Shown piece by piece: positions 21,291 through 32,619 of a stretch of DNA of 48,785 nucleotides (positions are counted from its first letter, which is position 1; each line of letters begins with the position of its first letter). The stretch is from Scenedesmus sp. ARA3 (Eukaryota; Chlorophyta; Chlorophyceae; Sphaeropleales; Scenedesmaceae). The position numbers were made by a program, and so were the translations under genes. The notes under the pieces were generated by a model. That model ran no database searches. It was not told where the DNA came from and saw only the letters and a program-made list of their open reading frames with translations. The stretch covers positions 1-48,785 of the forward strand of contig RWJK01000933.1 in the NCBI GenBank assembly GCA_004335835.1. Direction: 5' to 3'.

Positions 21291-22006
21291 GCGCCAGCAT
21301 TAGCCACTTAGCAATGTACACAAGCAGTAGCTGTTAGGGCGGTCTGGGCCGGTGCAGCTCGCTGTGCCCTATCCTGTGCACCAAGCTGCCAGCTTTCTGC
21401 AGGACAGTTGGCAGGTGGGCTGTGAGGGTAACACTGTTCCAGTATCAATCTAAAAGTGTTACAAAGTGTTGCTGTCAGCAATTTGGGCTTTCTGCAGACA
21501 GCAGTATTCGATGATCATGGCTGTGCATGTACACGGGTGTGGTACATGTGTGAGGTTGAGCATTACTGCCACCAGGCCAAGCCAGCTGTGTTAGGGTTAT
21601 TCATGCTCTGGCATCTGTCTGAGAGATTGAACACTTTTATGGTGCGTTATGCTTGGTTTCTGCTCATCCAGCTTCGCAGATATAGCCCTTCATGCTTGGT
21701 ATCTGCCCCAGCTGATCAAGCACCTCCACAACCCTAGTTTGGCAGCCGTCCCTTAGCATGGCACTACAGCAACAAATGTAATTAGGTTTTATGCGTGGTG
21801 GTCTGAGCGCTACTTGTGTCGTTGCTGGCGTGCAATCTATCGACCCGTCTGTACTTTTCGTATGTGATGCGGTCAATTGGTAGCGCATGCGGAAACACAG
21901 GGCTGACGCATGTACGTATTGAAATGAATTCAAGTTGCTTACTCATTAGCAGGCTGCGACTCATGATGTAGAGCCGGCAAGGAAGCACACAGTCGTGCTG
22001 CAGCTG
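21291..22006. other. DA1 3' flank and kinesin upstream region
   Basis: No coding feature seen. TGTAA at 21777-21781, 487 nt after the DA1 stop, is the likely polyadenylation signal. The remaining ~225 nt before the kinesin start would hold its promoter. I see no clear TATA box. Confidence 0.5.
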
Positions 22007-25000
22007 ATGGTACACATGGCTGGAAATGACGAGCTAGAGGCTGGAAGCCGAATCCAGGTACTTAAACCAGGCTCCATATGCACATGCTTGCTGTATGCGA
22101 GGTGCACAGCCCCAGAGCAGCACAGCACTCATGCCATGTGCGGCATACACTGTGCAAGCCGCATGCTTGTGGCACATGATGGGGCATGCTGCATGTTGCT
22201 GGGGAGCATGAGCCCTTCCTCACTCGCAACTGGTGCAGGTGGTGGTAAGGGTTCGCCCTGTGCTGCCTCATGAGGCTTCAGAGCCAGTGGCAGTGGCATG
22301 CGCAGCAGATGGGCGCAAGGTGCAGGTGGGTGTCTCCATTAGAGACAGCAGGTGGATGTATATAAATATGTCGTATTGCATGTGTGTGCACTGCAGCTCT
22401 AGCTAAATAGCGTTGGCTGTGTGCACCATGAGCCATGGCAGCAGGTGCTATGCCGGACACAGTGAATACAATTGTCAGGCATACAGGTCTCCTGCAGGCT
22501 GCGTGAACGAAGCATCTACGTGGATGCTGGTGGTTCATGGTCCAGTGATCGCCCAAGCAGCTTCACAAAGCAACGGGAAACAGGTGATGCTCTTACTGTG
22601 CAACATGAAGCCACAGATAGATAACACTCCACTTGTTGTGTGGCTGCTAGGTGGCGCTGGCCGAGCGGGAAACCAGCAAGCCAGCTCTTGCTGCTTCAAC
22701 CAGGCCGGACGCCAAGGCGTATACTTTTGACGCATGCCTGACAGGCAGCACAACACAGGTGAGCAGGGAAAAATGGCCCGCACTCACTCACACACAACGC
22801 TGGTGTTGTGTGTCAGCTGGCTAGTATGCTAGCAAGCACCTGACGTGCACGCAGCAGCAGATGCGGAGCTCTACCTAGTATTCTGGCACCTTTTCAGTGC
22901 AACCAAGCATCATCTCGAAGGTTCCACCTGCCACGCTCATCTATGCTGTGCAATTGGTGCTGCAGGCCCAGCTGTTTGGCACCTGCGGCATTGATGAACT
23001 GGTGAGCTCCTGAGCAGTAGACGTTTGGTTCGACCAGGAGTTCCACTCACCATTGTCCATGAGGTGGCGTTGACTGCAGCGCCAGCAGCATTGGGGCATG
23101 TGGGCAATGCCAAATCTTGCAAGTTCATTTGCCACGGCAGCAGCAGCAGCAGCAGCAGCATGAAAATCAGGGCTTTTGTCAGCAGCCCCGCAGCTTGAGC
23201 TGTGCCCTGCTGGCAGCAGCTGCCCACCAACATGCACCACCTGCTGCGGCCCCTGACTTTTCATTTCTTCCTGCAGGTTGAGGCAGCTGTTGATGGCTAC
23301 TGCTGCACAGTGTTTGCATTTGGGCAAACAGGCAGCGGCAAAACATATACAATCATTGGACCCAGCATGGCTGGATTCCAGGAAACAGCCTTGTCAGCAG
23401 CAGGCAGCAGCAGGTCAACACCAGTGCCGCAAACGCCGCTGACACCCTCCTCAGCAGCAGCACATCGAGCAGATGCCATTGCGGCAAGCATGCAAGCTGA
23501 TCAGCCGCAGCTTGGCAGTGTCAGTGGCAACAGCAGCAGGCCTGACAGCAGCGGCACAGCAGCGGCTCCAGCAGGGGTTGCAGCGCCTAGCTTGCAGGAA
23601 GATGAGGGCCTGCTTGCGCGTTGTGTGGCACACCTGTACAGCATTATCAACGCGCGGCAGCAGCACTGCTCCTGGCGTGTGCAGGCGTCATGCTGCGAGA
23701 TATACAATGAGGCAGTCACAGACCTGTTAGCCCGCAACAAGTCCCAGCAGCTGCAGGTAAGCAGAGGCCTGGATGGACTCGCTGCCTCTGCGGCAAAGCT
23801 GACGCACAGCAGCATCTGCTGGTAGCAAGACTGAGCATGGGATCAGCTGAGCAGGACTTTGCGTTGATTGATCACTGTGCAGCCGCTGGCAGCCCACTTC
23901 ACAGTCAGCTGCTTCGAGAGCCAGGGACGCACACGGCACACATTTGCACATCAACAGCCAATATGTGGTGCAGGCATCCCATAATTTCGTACAGATCTCA
24001 GCCCATGCTGGTGTGCAATCAACTAGCGGTATGCTGGGTGTACCACATGCAGGTGCGTCAAGGTGCAGATGAGGCCTTCTATGTGGATGGCCTTACGCAG
24101 CGCGAGGCGCCAGATGCAGCTCGGGCGCTGCTGCTGATGGCAGACGCGCTGAGCTACAGGCACACACGCGCGCACCAGCTCAACAGCCTGAGCAGCCGCA
24201 GCCACTGCCTCATCACCTTCAACATCGCCTCGCAGGAGCTGCTGCCTGGTGCGCAGCAACAGGGTTCACGAGGCGGCGTGCGCAGGTGAGCTGCCCCACT
24301 GAACTGGAGTGGCTGTGCGCTGTCTGCAGATGTCAGCAGGAAAGCAGCGTGCAGCACGTCACGTGCATGAGTCATTCAGCAACAGGTCGGCATTGGCTCT
24401 GGTGGATGAAGTTCTTAGCACCAAGAATGACAGCTGCACCACGTACAACATGTTGTGCCTACAGCAGACATTTTTCATTGTAGTACTGACACTGCTGAGT
24501 GATTGTGTGCGTGCTGCTGCAGGGTCGGCAAGCTGGTGCTGGTTGACCTTGCTGGCAGTGAGCGGCTGCGAGACACAGGCAGCAGCGCACGCGAGGCGGT
24601 GCGGGAGACTGGCCACATCAACAAAAGCCTGTTCACGCTGGGACAGGTGGGGTGCAGCAGATGCGCGGGCGTTGCCTGGCACCATAAATTGATGCAACGG
24701 ATGCTGTGAATGGCTTCGCTGTGCTGGTACTGGGTTGCACAGCTTAGGCATTTGTGCTGCCGCATGTACCACACCTGTACGTGCTGCTGCTGCTGTTGCG
24801 TCATGGCAGGTGCTTGCAGCGCTGAGTGTCCGCGGTGGCTGCGGCGTAACAGGCCATGTGCCATATCGGGACAGCCGCCTTACGCAGCTGCTGTGGGACG
24901 GCCTGCGAGGTACGGCAAATGTACAGTGCCTGTCTTCCATATGAAAACCCAGCTGCTTGTCAGGCTGAGTGTACAGCACTGATAAAGTCAATTGGGCATG

Positions 25001-25435
25001 GGCAGAAACTTCATCTGCAGAGGTCATGCACAGTTGCGAAGCAGACTGGCGTGTGCGGCATACTTGCATTGGCTGCTGGCGTGACTTGATGCAGGCGGCG
25101 GCCGTGCGCTGATGCTGGCGTGCCTGAGCCCGCTCAAGGCGCATGCCGAGGAGAGCTTCAACACGCTGCACTTTGCCAGCATGGCGCTGCGCATCAAGAG
25201 CCAGCCGGTGATCATGATGGACCCGCAGGTGCGGCTGCACGCAGCTGATCTACTTCTGAGAGCAATTATCGCAGCTAAAAGCGACAGTTGCGCAAAGTAC
25301 ATCACAGCAAGCCATCAGGGGAGGTTTGCAGGATTAAGAGTGGCTGCCTTCGTGTCCCGCACACAGACAGGCAGTACTCAACTGGCAGACCGACTGAACA
25401 TGTGGCATTGTGTGCAGCAGATGCTGACCTCGGCC

Positions 25436-25466
<31 letters not shown>

Positions 25467-28400
25467 GCTGCCGCAGGACCAGATGGTGCTTGAGATGCGC
25501 GACATGATCAAGGCGCTGCAGGAGGACTGCCGCTCACTGGCGGGTGCCATCACGCAGCTGACCAGCCCAGGCGCTGACGTGGGCGCAGTGCTACAGGCGC
25601 TGCCGCCGACACTGGTGCAGGTGTGTTATTGCGCTCAACTTGTCTGCTCCCTGCATGCATGCAACATGCAGCAGCACGCCAGCTGCTAGGTTGCAACGAA
25701 TGTGGCAGTGTAGTACGGCGCACAGGCTGCCTGCGATGCAGGGGGAGGGAATGCACATTCGGTCCTTGTCACAGCTCAGCTTGACAAAGGGCAAGTGCAT
25801 GCGACTTATGTGCAGGATGCGCTGCGCTACGGCTCCAGCAGTGCACCTGCCGCAGAGCAGCGCGGCAGCCGCTCCAGCAGCATGAAGGGCGGCAGGCTGC
25901 GCGCCAGCAGTGGGGAGCAAGGCAAGGTGGGTGGCATGGCAACCAACACGACACTATTTGATCTTGAGTTCACTGCCAGCACATGCAGGAGCACGTTGGT
26001 GGAGTGACCAGCACAGCAGGACGCTAGTTTGTGCAGCACAGTGATATGCTTGTTGGCTTGGAGGAATGTTGTTCCTACAAGCGGATGGGCCTGCTGCAAT
26101 GAAAAATTGCAATTCAGTGCCGCAAAAAAGCATGCAGTGTTGCTGTATGTGTGTGGCAATGACTGTTGGTAGGGCCTCCATGAACGTTTGTTTGTGGCTT
26201 TGCCGTTCGCTGTGTATGCACGCAGGGTGGTGGCCGCATGATCAAACCCAGCTCAGCAGATGCACTGCTGCGCCACAGCCTGCCAGCATTGCTCAGCCAC
26301 CCACACGGCAGCAGCAGCCCTAGCAAGGGCAGCAGGGCGGGCAGCAAGCCCAGGCAGCAGCAGCAGCAGAACTGGAATACCTCAACATGTCTGAACAGTA
26401 TACGTGCAGGTGCTAGCCCTCCAGCTGGCACGCAGCTGCTGAACAAGATGGCTGCCTCACTGCCAGCCTTCCCAGGGGCCAGCAGCAGCCGCAGCAGCTG
26501 GCCAGCTTTTGTTACACCACCTCGCACCGGGGCCTCACGTGCTGGTGCCGGCCCAGGGCCAATGCACATGAGCCCTGTGTATTGTGGGGCAGCAGCAGCA
26601 GCAGCAGCAGCAGCAAGATTGGGCGGTAGCAGCGGCGGCTCGCCCTCATGGCTTGGCAGCAGCAGCAAGTTTCCAACGGCTGCAGGCAGGCCTGGTGCTG
26701 CTGCTGCTGCTGCTGCTGGTATTGGCAGCAGCGCAGGGAGCAGCCTCAGCCCTAGTAGCTACTACAGGGCAGCTGGGGCTGTGGGACCATCAGGGTATGG
26801 CGGTGTTGGTGTTGGGGGCAGCTACGTACAGCAGCAGCAACAGCAGCAGCAGCTTGGTGGGGTGGATGACTTCCCTGAGCTGGCAGCCATGGAGCAGCAG
26901 TTCCAGCAGCTGCTGCAGCAGCAGGGCCCGGAGTATAACGCCACCATGCATGCAGATGCCATGGCTGCAGCTGGCGTCTTCCCACCTGGGATGGCAACAA
27001 ACAGCGCAGCGGCAGCAGCAGCAGCAGCAGCAGCAGCAGGTGGCGCGCCTGCAGATGCTGTGCACTATGAAGGCACTGGTGCTGCAGGCATGCTGATGCC
27101 CAGTGGCCTGCCAGCGTCCATCAACCAGCCTCGTACGCTGGTCCCTGTGCGCATGAGTGTCACAGACATTGAGACGCTAGGCACCAGCCCTGGCGCAAGC
27201 CCAGTCATGGTTGCAATTGCAGCCGCTGACACGCATGTGCGGCCGCTGGCGGTGCCGCTGCGGCCAGCTGATGCTGCGGATGCAAAACAGCAGGGCGGTG
27301 CAGTATCACCGTCAGCAGCAGCAGAGGGTGCACCGGAGCCCAAGGCATTGAGCTGGGCGGAGCGTAACAGCTGGTTCGGCTCGGATACAGAGATGACTCA
27401 GCTGGCATACCAGGTGAGCTTGCAGCATTGCCGTACGTACAGGCTCCTTGCATTGCGTTAACTGGTTCTTTCTGATCCTATGGAGCTGCCGCTATGCTGA
27501 GCGGCATATTGATCAAAAACCATGCTATGTAGTATATGCATGAGCAGCGGTGCTGTGTGGCTGTTGCAGGTGCATGACGGGCTGGTGGAGCAGGGCATCG
27601 ACCCCGCATCTGATGCTTACTATGATGCGATTGAGCAGCAAGTGGCAGCAGCCTTCCCTGACAAGTGGGCCCAGCACCTGGCCATGTTAACAGCGTTAGG
27701 TGAGGCTCTCATGCTGCTGGGCTGTTGGCATGGAAGGCAGATGCATGGTGGTGTGTCATGGGGCATCTGACGAGACATAGCAGCTGCATGCAAAGACAGG
27801 TGCTGTGTGACCCAGCATGCATTACAGCGCGGTTGTGTAGCTTGTTCTGCTTCTTGATGTGTGAGCTGGGTTGCTGCCGGTTGAAGAAGCTGGTTGCTTA
27901 TGCTTGCTTGTGTGCAGGTGCTAAGTCAACAGGTGCCAGGGGCAGGCAGCAGCAGCAGCAAGGGTCACAATACACCAGCTACAAGATATCCCTGAAGCCA
28001 AGTGTTGCTGCCATTAGGGGCACAAGCACTGCGGGTGGAGTCAGCGCCAGCAACAGCGCAACGCAGCTACACCAGCAGCAGCATAACATGCAAGGGCATG
28101 TGCCAGGTCAGCGCAACTCAGCAACACTTAGTCAGCTGCTGCAGCACCCACAGTTGGCGCAGCAGCAGCAGCAGCAGATGTGGCAGGCTGCTGCTGCTGG
28201 CAGTACACAGCTGCCTGGCAGGGCATTTGCTGAGCAGATGCTGCAACTGTATAACCAGCAAAGCACTGGCACTGCAGAAGTGTCATCTCAGCAGCAGCAG
28301 CAGCAGCAGCAGCAGCTGCAACACGCTCCTGGCACCACACAGCTAGCACCCCAATTTGCTGCTGGTCTGCCAGCACTGCAAATGTGTTCATCACCGGTCC

Positions 28401-28510
28401 CTGGTGCAGACTCACCAAGCAGCTGCAGCAACCAGCAAATCGGGCCACACACTGGCGGCCTGGACAGCTTGAGCAGCAGCATACAGGGTTTGCAGGGCAT
28501 GCAAACAGCA

Positions 28511-28541
<31 letters not shown>

Positions 28542-29414
28542 GCCGCAGGAGCTTGAGCCCTGGTGCAGCCAGCATGCCTCTGCCTGGCAGGCTGCCTGGC
28601 GGCATGACAGCAGCAGCCGGGCAGCTGCTGGCCAGCAATGCAGCCAGCTACTACAACGGCACTGGGCCGCTGACTGGCGGCGCCAAGCAGGGCTGGAGCA
28701 CTGGCAAGTATGGCCAGGGCATGGAGGCTGGCAAGTGCCTGGCAGAGGTGAGGCTGCTGCTGCGCCTGAGTGCTTGCGGTTGAGGGGCAGCGCCGCTGCA
28801 AGTTTTGACTTCCGCATCATGAGGTTGATCTGTGGGGGTTGCAGCTGAACACAGACAGTGCGCACTGCGCACCAGCCGCTATCGCTGCTTCAATGCACCA
28901 GAGATGAGCCCAGTGCCTCTATGGCACTACTGCTACACCATACTGCCTGACACCCCCATTCACACTGTGTTGCTGCTGTGCTGCTTGTACCCTACTACAA
29001 ACATACTGTGGTGGTGTTGTTGGGGCTCGGGTTTGGGGTTGGCGAGCCCCGTTTGCAAATGTAACAATTATTTCTGATGCAGCAAGGCGCAAGTATAAAC
29101 AGACACATGCTGCGCTCCGGCGCGTGCCCCGGCAACAAGCGCCTCGCCGAGGTGCATGCGAACCACAGCATTACACAGTCGCTTACCCTGCACTGCTGCT
29201 GTGCTCCCTGTACCTGACCACAAACACATAGGTGCTGCGCTCAGGCGCGTGCCCTGGCAACAAGAGCCTTGCCGAGCTGCAGGCGGACTACAGGGCGGCA
29301 CGGGCGCTGGTGCTGGACCAGCTGCGGCGGCAGAAGGAGGACGCGGAGGCGCAGCGCAAGCGCATCCTGATGCAGATCGGGCGCGCCATAAACAGCAGCA
29401 ATTGGAGGGCCTGA
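22007..29414 (+). CDS. Kinesin-like protein, N-terminal motor
   Basis: Microtubule motor ATPase. Fifteen exons: 22007-22057, 22239-22325, 22651-22758, 22966-23001, 23277-23756, 24053-24285, 24523-24646, 24810-24909, 25095-25228, 25477-25620, 25816-25926, 26226-27413, 27570-27699, 27918-28747, 29232-29414. Phases agree, 1312 aa. The motor opens with IQVVVRVRPVLPHE, followed by FAFGQTGSGKTYT (P-loop ~110-117), NSLSSRSH (switch I ~298-305), VDLAGSE (switch II ~340-346) and HVPYRDSRLTQLL. An insert of roughly 80 Ser/Ala/Pro-rich residues follows the P-loop region. After the motor come a short helical segment (DQMVLEMRDMIKAL) and long Ala/Gln/Ser-rich tracts. Next is a conserved-looking block near 915-970 (ERNSWFGSDTEMTQLAYQ, then VHDGLVEQG and YYDAIEQQ). 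The C-terminus is helical and charged. The start at 22007 (or the ATG at 22016) is the only in-phase ATG exon found. I cannot assign a kinesin family. Confidence 0.92.
23134..23160. repeat. (CAG)n tract in kinesin intron 4
   Basis: Eight CAG triplets on the sense strand. This is opposite to the usual pattern here, where introns carry CTG on the sense strand. Confidence 0.9.
29100..29156 (+). repeat. Echo of the last kinesin exon start
   Basis: Positions ~29108-29152 repeat CTGCGCTCAGGCGCGTGCCC and GGCAACAAGAGCCTTGCCGAG of the exon at 29232. Its flank (TGCTGCTGTG, ACCACAAACA) also resembles that of the real exon. The copy is followed by GTGCAT, which looks like a donor, where the real exon reads CTGCAG. 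Confidence 0.82.
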
Positions 29415-30604
29415 CGCCCTGTGGCGGCCGAGCCAAGCATGCTGAACATCAGGCTGAGCTGGAGCAGAGGCTGGACGAAAGATCTCCAGCAGTGCAGCTT
29501 GCCGGCACTCTATCGGTTGGGTGGCGGGCTGTGGCAGGAGTGGGGTCTCAGGTGCACAACGAGCGCTGCATCAATGCAAGAATAGTTTCAGCAGTGTTGC
29601 AAGGGCCTGCAGCTGTTGTCTGCTTTGTCACGGGTTGCCAACTGGCATGCCCAACCTGAGAGGGTTGACTTCATACTGTGCTCAATGCTGTTGTGCGGGG
29701 CCGTCACACATTGCGGTTTGTTTGAAGCCAAGCGACGGCCATGGTGTGACAAATGTATTTACCCTCATGAGCGGTAGATCGGCTCGCTGGGCTTGTGCCT
29801 GAGGTGGGTCAGTCCCATACTTTGGTATTGGTATTTCAAGATAAGAGCAGGGTGGTCTGCTCACCCTGCTCAGCGTTGTCTCGATAGCTGTTGTGAGAGT
29901 ATGTCCATGACACAAGTAGAAATGTGCAGCTTGTTACCTGGGGCTGAGAATTTGGCTGACCCGACGCGTATCTAGATACCTTGGCAGCACCATTGAAAAT
30001 GCTACAGAAGGGTAACATGATGATGATGATGCTACAGAATGGCCTGGACTATCATAGTTTCATGATGAGAACGCTCCTCAGCACTTCGTTTTGGCGGCCG
30101 CATACACAAAGAGCGCGCCTATCAGCCTCACGCACGGCAAGGCATGCGACAGCTATCATTGCAGCTTGGCAGCTGCAACTGAGACTGAGAGGACGACATC
30201 GACTAAGAATGACATGCAGCATACGGACAAGCTTACCAAGCAACATGAGACAAATGGCGCGGCAACAGCCGGCACATTGTCCTCCAACAAGCACAGTGAT
30301 AAGATCAACTAGTCAAGTTGAAGGCGATGGCAAACACAAGACATGACTGATAGACACAGATGAAGGCAGGGGTCAGGACGCACGAAGAACCACAGCCCCT
30401 TATGATGCACATGCACACACCATTCTGCAGCTGTTGCACACGCACAAGCCAATCCTGCAGACACACAGCTCAGCCATGTAGCACACGCGAGTTGGCAAAT
30501 TGCTTGCAAGCTGCTGCCAAGCATGAACACAGAACCCCACATCTCGGTTGCTCAGGCCAAACCTGAACTACTGGCAGACACAACACATGCTGCAGTGCAT
30601 CAGC
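29415..30604. other. Convergent intergenic region between kinesin and coiled-coil gene
   Basis: About 1.2 kb shared 3' flank. No domain-bearing frame recognised. A GATGATGATGATG microsatellite lies at 30018-30031. No clear TGTAA signal for the kinesin was found close to its stop. Confidence 0.5.
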
Positions 30605-31600
30605 CTACAGTTGCTGCGCTGCGGTACTGTTGCTGTCTATAACAGCTGCATCGCGTGCCGCAACAGCCACCTCCGCTTCTGTGCTGCTGCCATTCGCTTG
30701 CTGCGTGGCATCAGGTGCTGCTGCTGGTTCATCTGCTTCGCCGCCGCCTCTGCCTGACTCTGTGTTGTCACCATGAGCCGTGGGCAGCTGTTCAGCCCCC
30801 AGGCCTGCCTGTTGCTGGCTGCTGCCGCTGCTGCCTGTGTTGTTACTGCCACCGGACTGCTCATCTGCCGCTTCTACAGCTGCTGAGGGGGAGCAACAGG
30901 GCTGTTCCGCGCGAGCATTGCCCGCTTGGTGTTCTGAGTGATCCGGGTTAAGCCATCTGTCTGTGCTTTGGCCTAGCAGCTGCATGGTAGGCTTGTCTGC
31001 TGAAGACAGCGACGCCTCCAGTTGTGACAGCTGGGCATCCAGGCTGCAGGGCACCAAACAGCCAACGTCAGCAGCAGGAAAACAGGACTTCAAATGTTGA
31101 GGTGCCGGAATCGCACATGTGGATGCTCACGTGTAATTCAGAGCACATGTGTAGCAGCAACTTCTGCCAAGTGCGCCGCGATGCCAGGTGAGCCCAATGT
31201 GGAAACTGTCCTGCAAGATGCAGCTGCTTCACCCAGGAGCTATCTCAGGAGATACCATGCAGCAGTTCTTGCTATTGCAAGTATGTGCAACTGGCATGCG
31301 ACCAACACAAGCGGTGAGCAAGCTGCATCACGCTGCATGGTACACACTGGTCAGCCTGAGCTCTGCACACCTGTCAATCTGCTGTGCGATCTCCAGATCT
31401 GTCATAGCAGGTGCGCCGCCAGCCCCGTCCTCCGACACCTGCTGTATGAGGCGTGTCTGTTGCTGCAGCATGTCAAGCAAGCCACGGGCTTCAGCGTCCG
31501 GGCCACCTAAATCACTTTCAATGGTAGCCAGCTCTGCTTTGAGGAAATCTAGCAGCTGGTCAGATCCCAGCTGGAGGTCTGGCAGTGCTGATGAAGCCAT
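30605..31600 (-). CDS. Small coiled-coil protein of unknown function
   Basis: Two exons on the minus strand, 31600-31371 and 31043-30605, joined in phase 2 (222 aa). I do not recognise a family. The N-terminal ~95 residues are Leu/Gln/Glu-rich with heptad-like spacing (LLDFLKAELATIESDLGG, LLDMLQQQTRLIQQ), and the join restores a continuous helix (IAQQIDSLDAQLSQLEASL). The C-terminal ~110 residues are Ala/Ser/Gly/Gln/Glu-rich, acidic and probably disordered. The ATG at 31600 is the first in frame. It is divergent from the TM9SF gene, with a 597-nt shared upstream region. A small adaptor or complex subunit is a guess from shape alone. Confidence 0.6.
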
Positions 31601-32197
31601 GACACCTTCCCGGATGCAGGGACTGGGGCTGTGTGCAGAGCGTGCGGCTTAGGCACAACAGCAGGGGGGTGCAGGGGACGTGGACTCCACTGTAGAACTG
31701 AGGAGTTGTGCTGCTGTCCAGGCACAGAAGGTCATGCAACTGTCAAATGCCATGAAGCGACACGAAACTCTATGTACAAGCCTGCGTACAAGCTGCAGGC
31801 TTCGCGGTGCAAGGGATCAGTTTGAACGAATCGTTTGTGACACCCCAGTTGCAGAGGGAGGGGAAGAAGTGACTGCAGTTCAACATGTGATGAACGACAT
31901 AGGTTGATTGGCGTTACTGCAGCTCTCCGGGCTGTTCTGGACAGGGACACAGGTCCGCTCCTTTGACGTTGCAGCAGCACAGTTGGCCTCTGGCTGCCTC
32001 GATCGGCTGTTGTACATTTGAAACACCTCGGAAGATATACATTTAGATATAACTGAGGGTGCCAGACCGTGGCCAGCGGGCAGCACTCAACACAACTACC
32101 TTCTGGCAGCACCCAGACAGCCTTTTGCGGACGTCTAGGGAGGTCACAAGCAGCATAAACGCTGCAAGTTTAGCATCGTAGCTGCAGGCACGTCAGC
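31601..32197. promoter_or_regulatory. Divergent promoter region
   Basis: A 597-nt interval between two head-to-head starts (31600 on minus, 32198 on plus). An A/T-rich patch at 32032-32053 (GATATACATTTAGATATAAC) about 150 nt before the plus-strand ATG is TATA-like. No coding signal beyond short frames. Confidence 0.45.
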
Positions 32198-32586
32198 ATG
32201 GCGTGGCAGCAAGTACTAGCTCTGCTGCTGCTGGTGGGCTGCAGTGCCCAGGTAGCACAGAGCTTCTACCTGCCTGGAGTGGCCCCACAGGACTTCAAAA
32301 AGGGCGATGCCATATACCTGAAAGTGAACAAGGTGAGTATAGCACATATACATGCGTGCCGAGGACAAGAACCATGCGATTGTTGCCAGCAGTCGCAGGT
32401 CACGCTGCAGCAGCAGCATGCTTTGCCAGATACGTCCAGCGGCCGCGTCCCAACTGCCTAGGCCAATCACTCACTGCCAGTAGTCTGAAAGGGTCGCGGT
32501 ACAGCGGACAGCACATGCAACAGCTGGCAGGCTCTGGGCCTCTGTTGCTGCTGCTGTTGCTGATGTATTGACGTTGCAACCTGTTG

Positions 32587-32619
<33 letters not shown>

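Noticed and set aside
24359..25240. 293-codon minus-strand open frame across kinesin exons
   Set aside because: Antisense to conserved motor-domain exons; no domain.
30013..30031. TAACATGATGATGATG words shared by 30013, 37835 and 38625 as a dispersed element
   Set aside because: The shared part is only a short trinucleotide run plus a few bases, so chance is sufficient.
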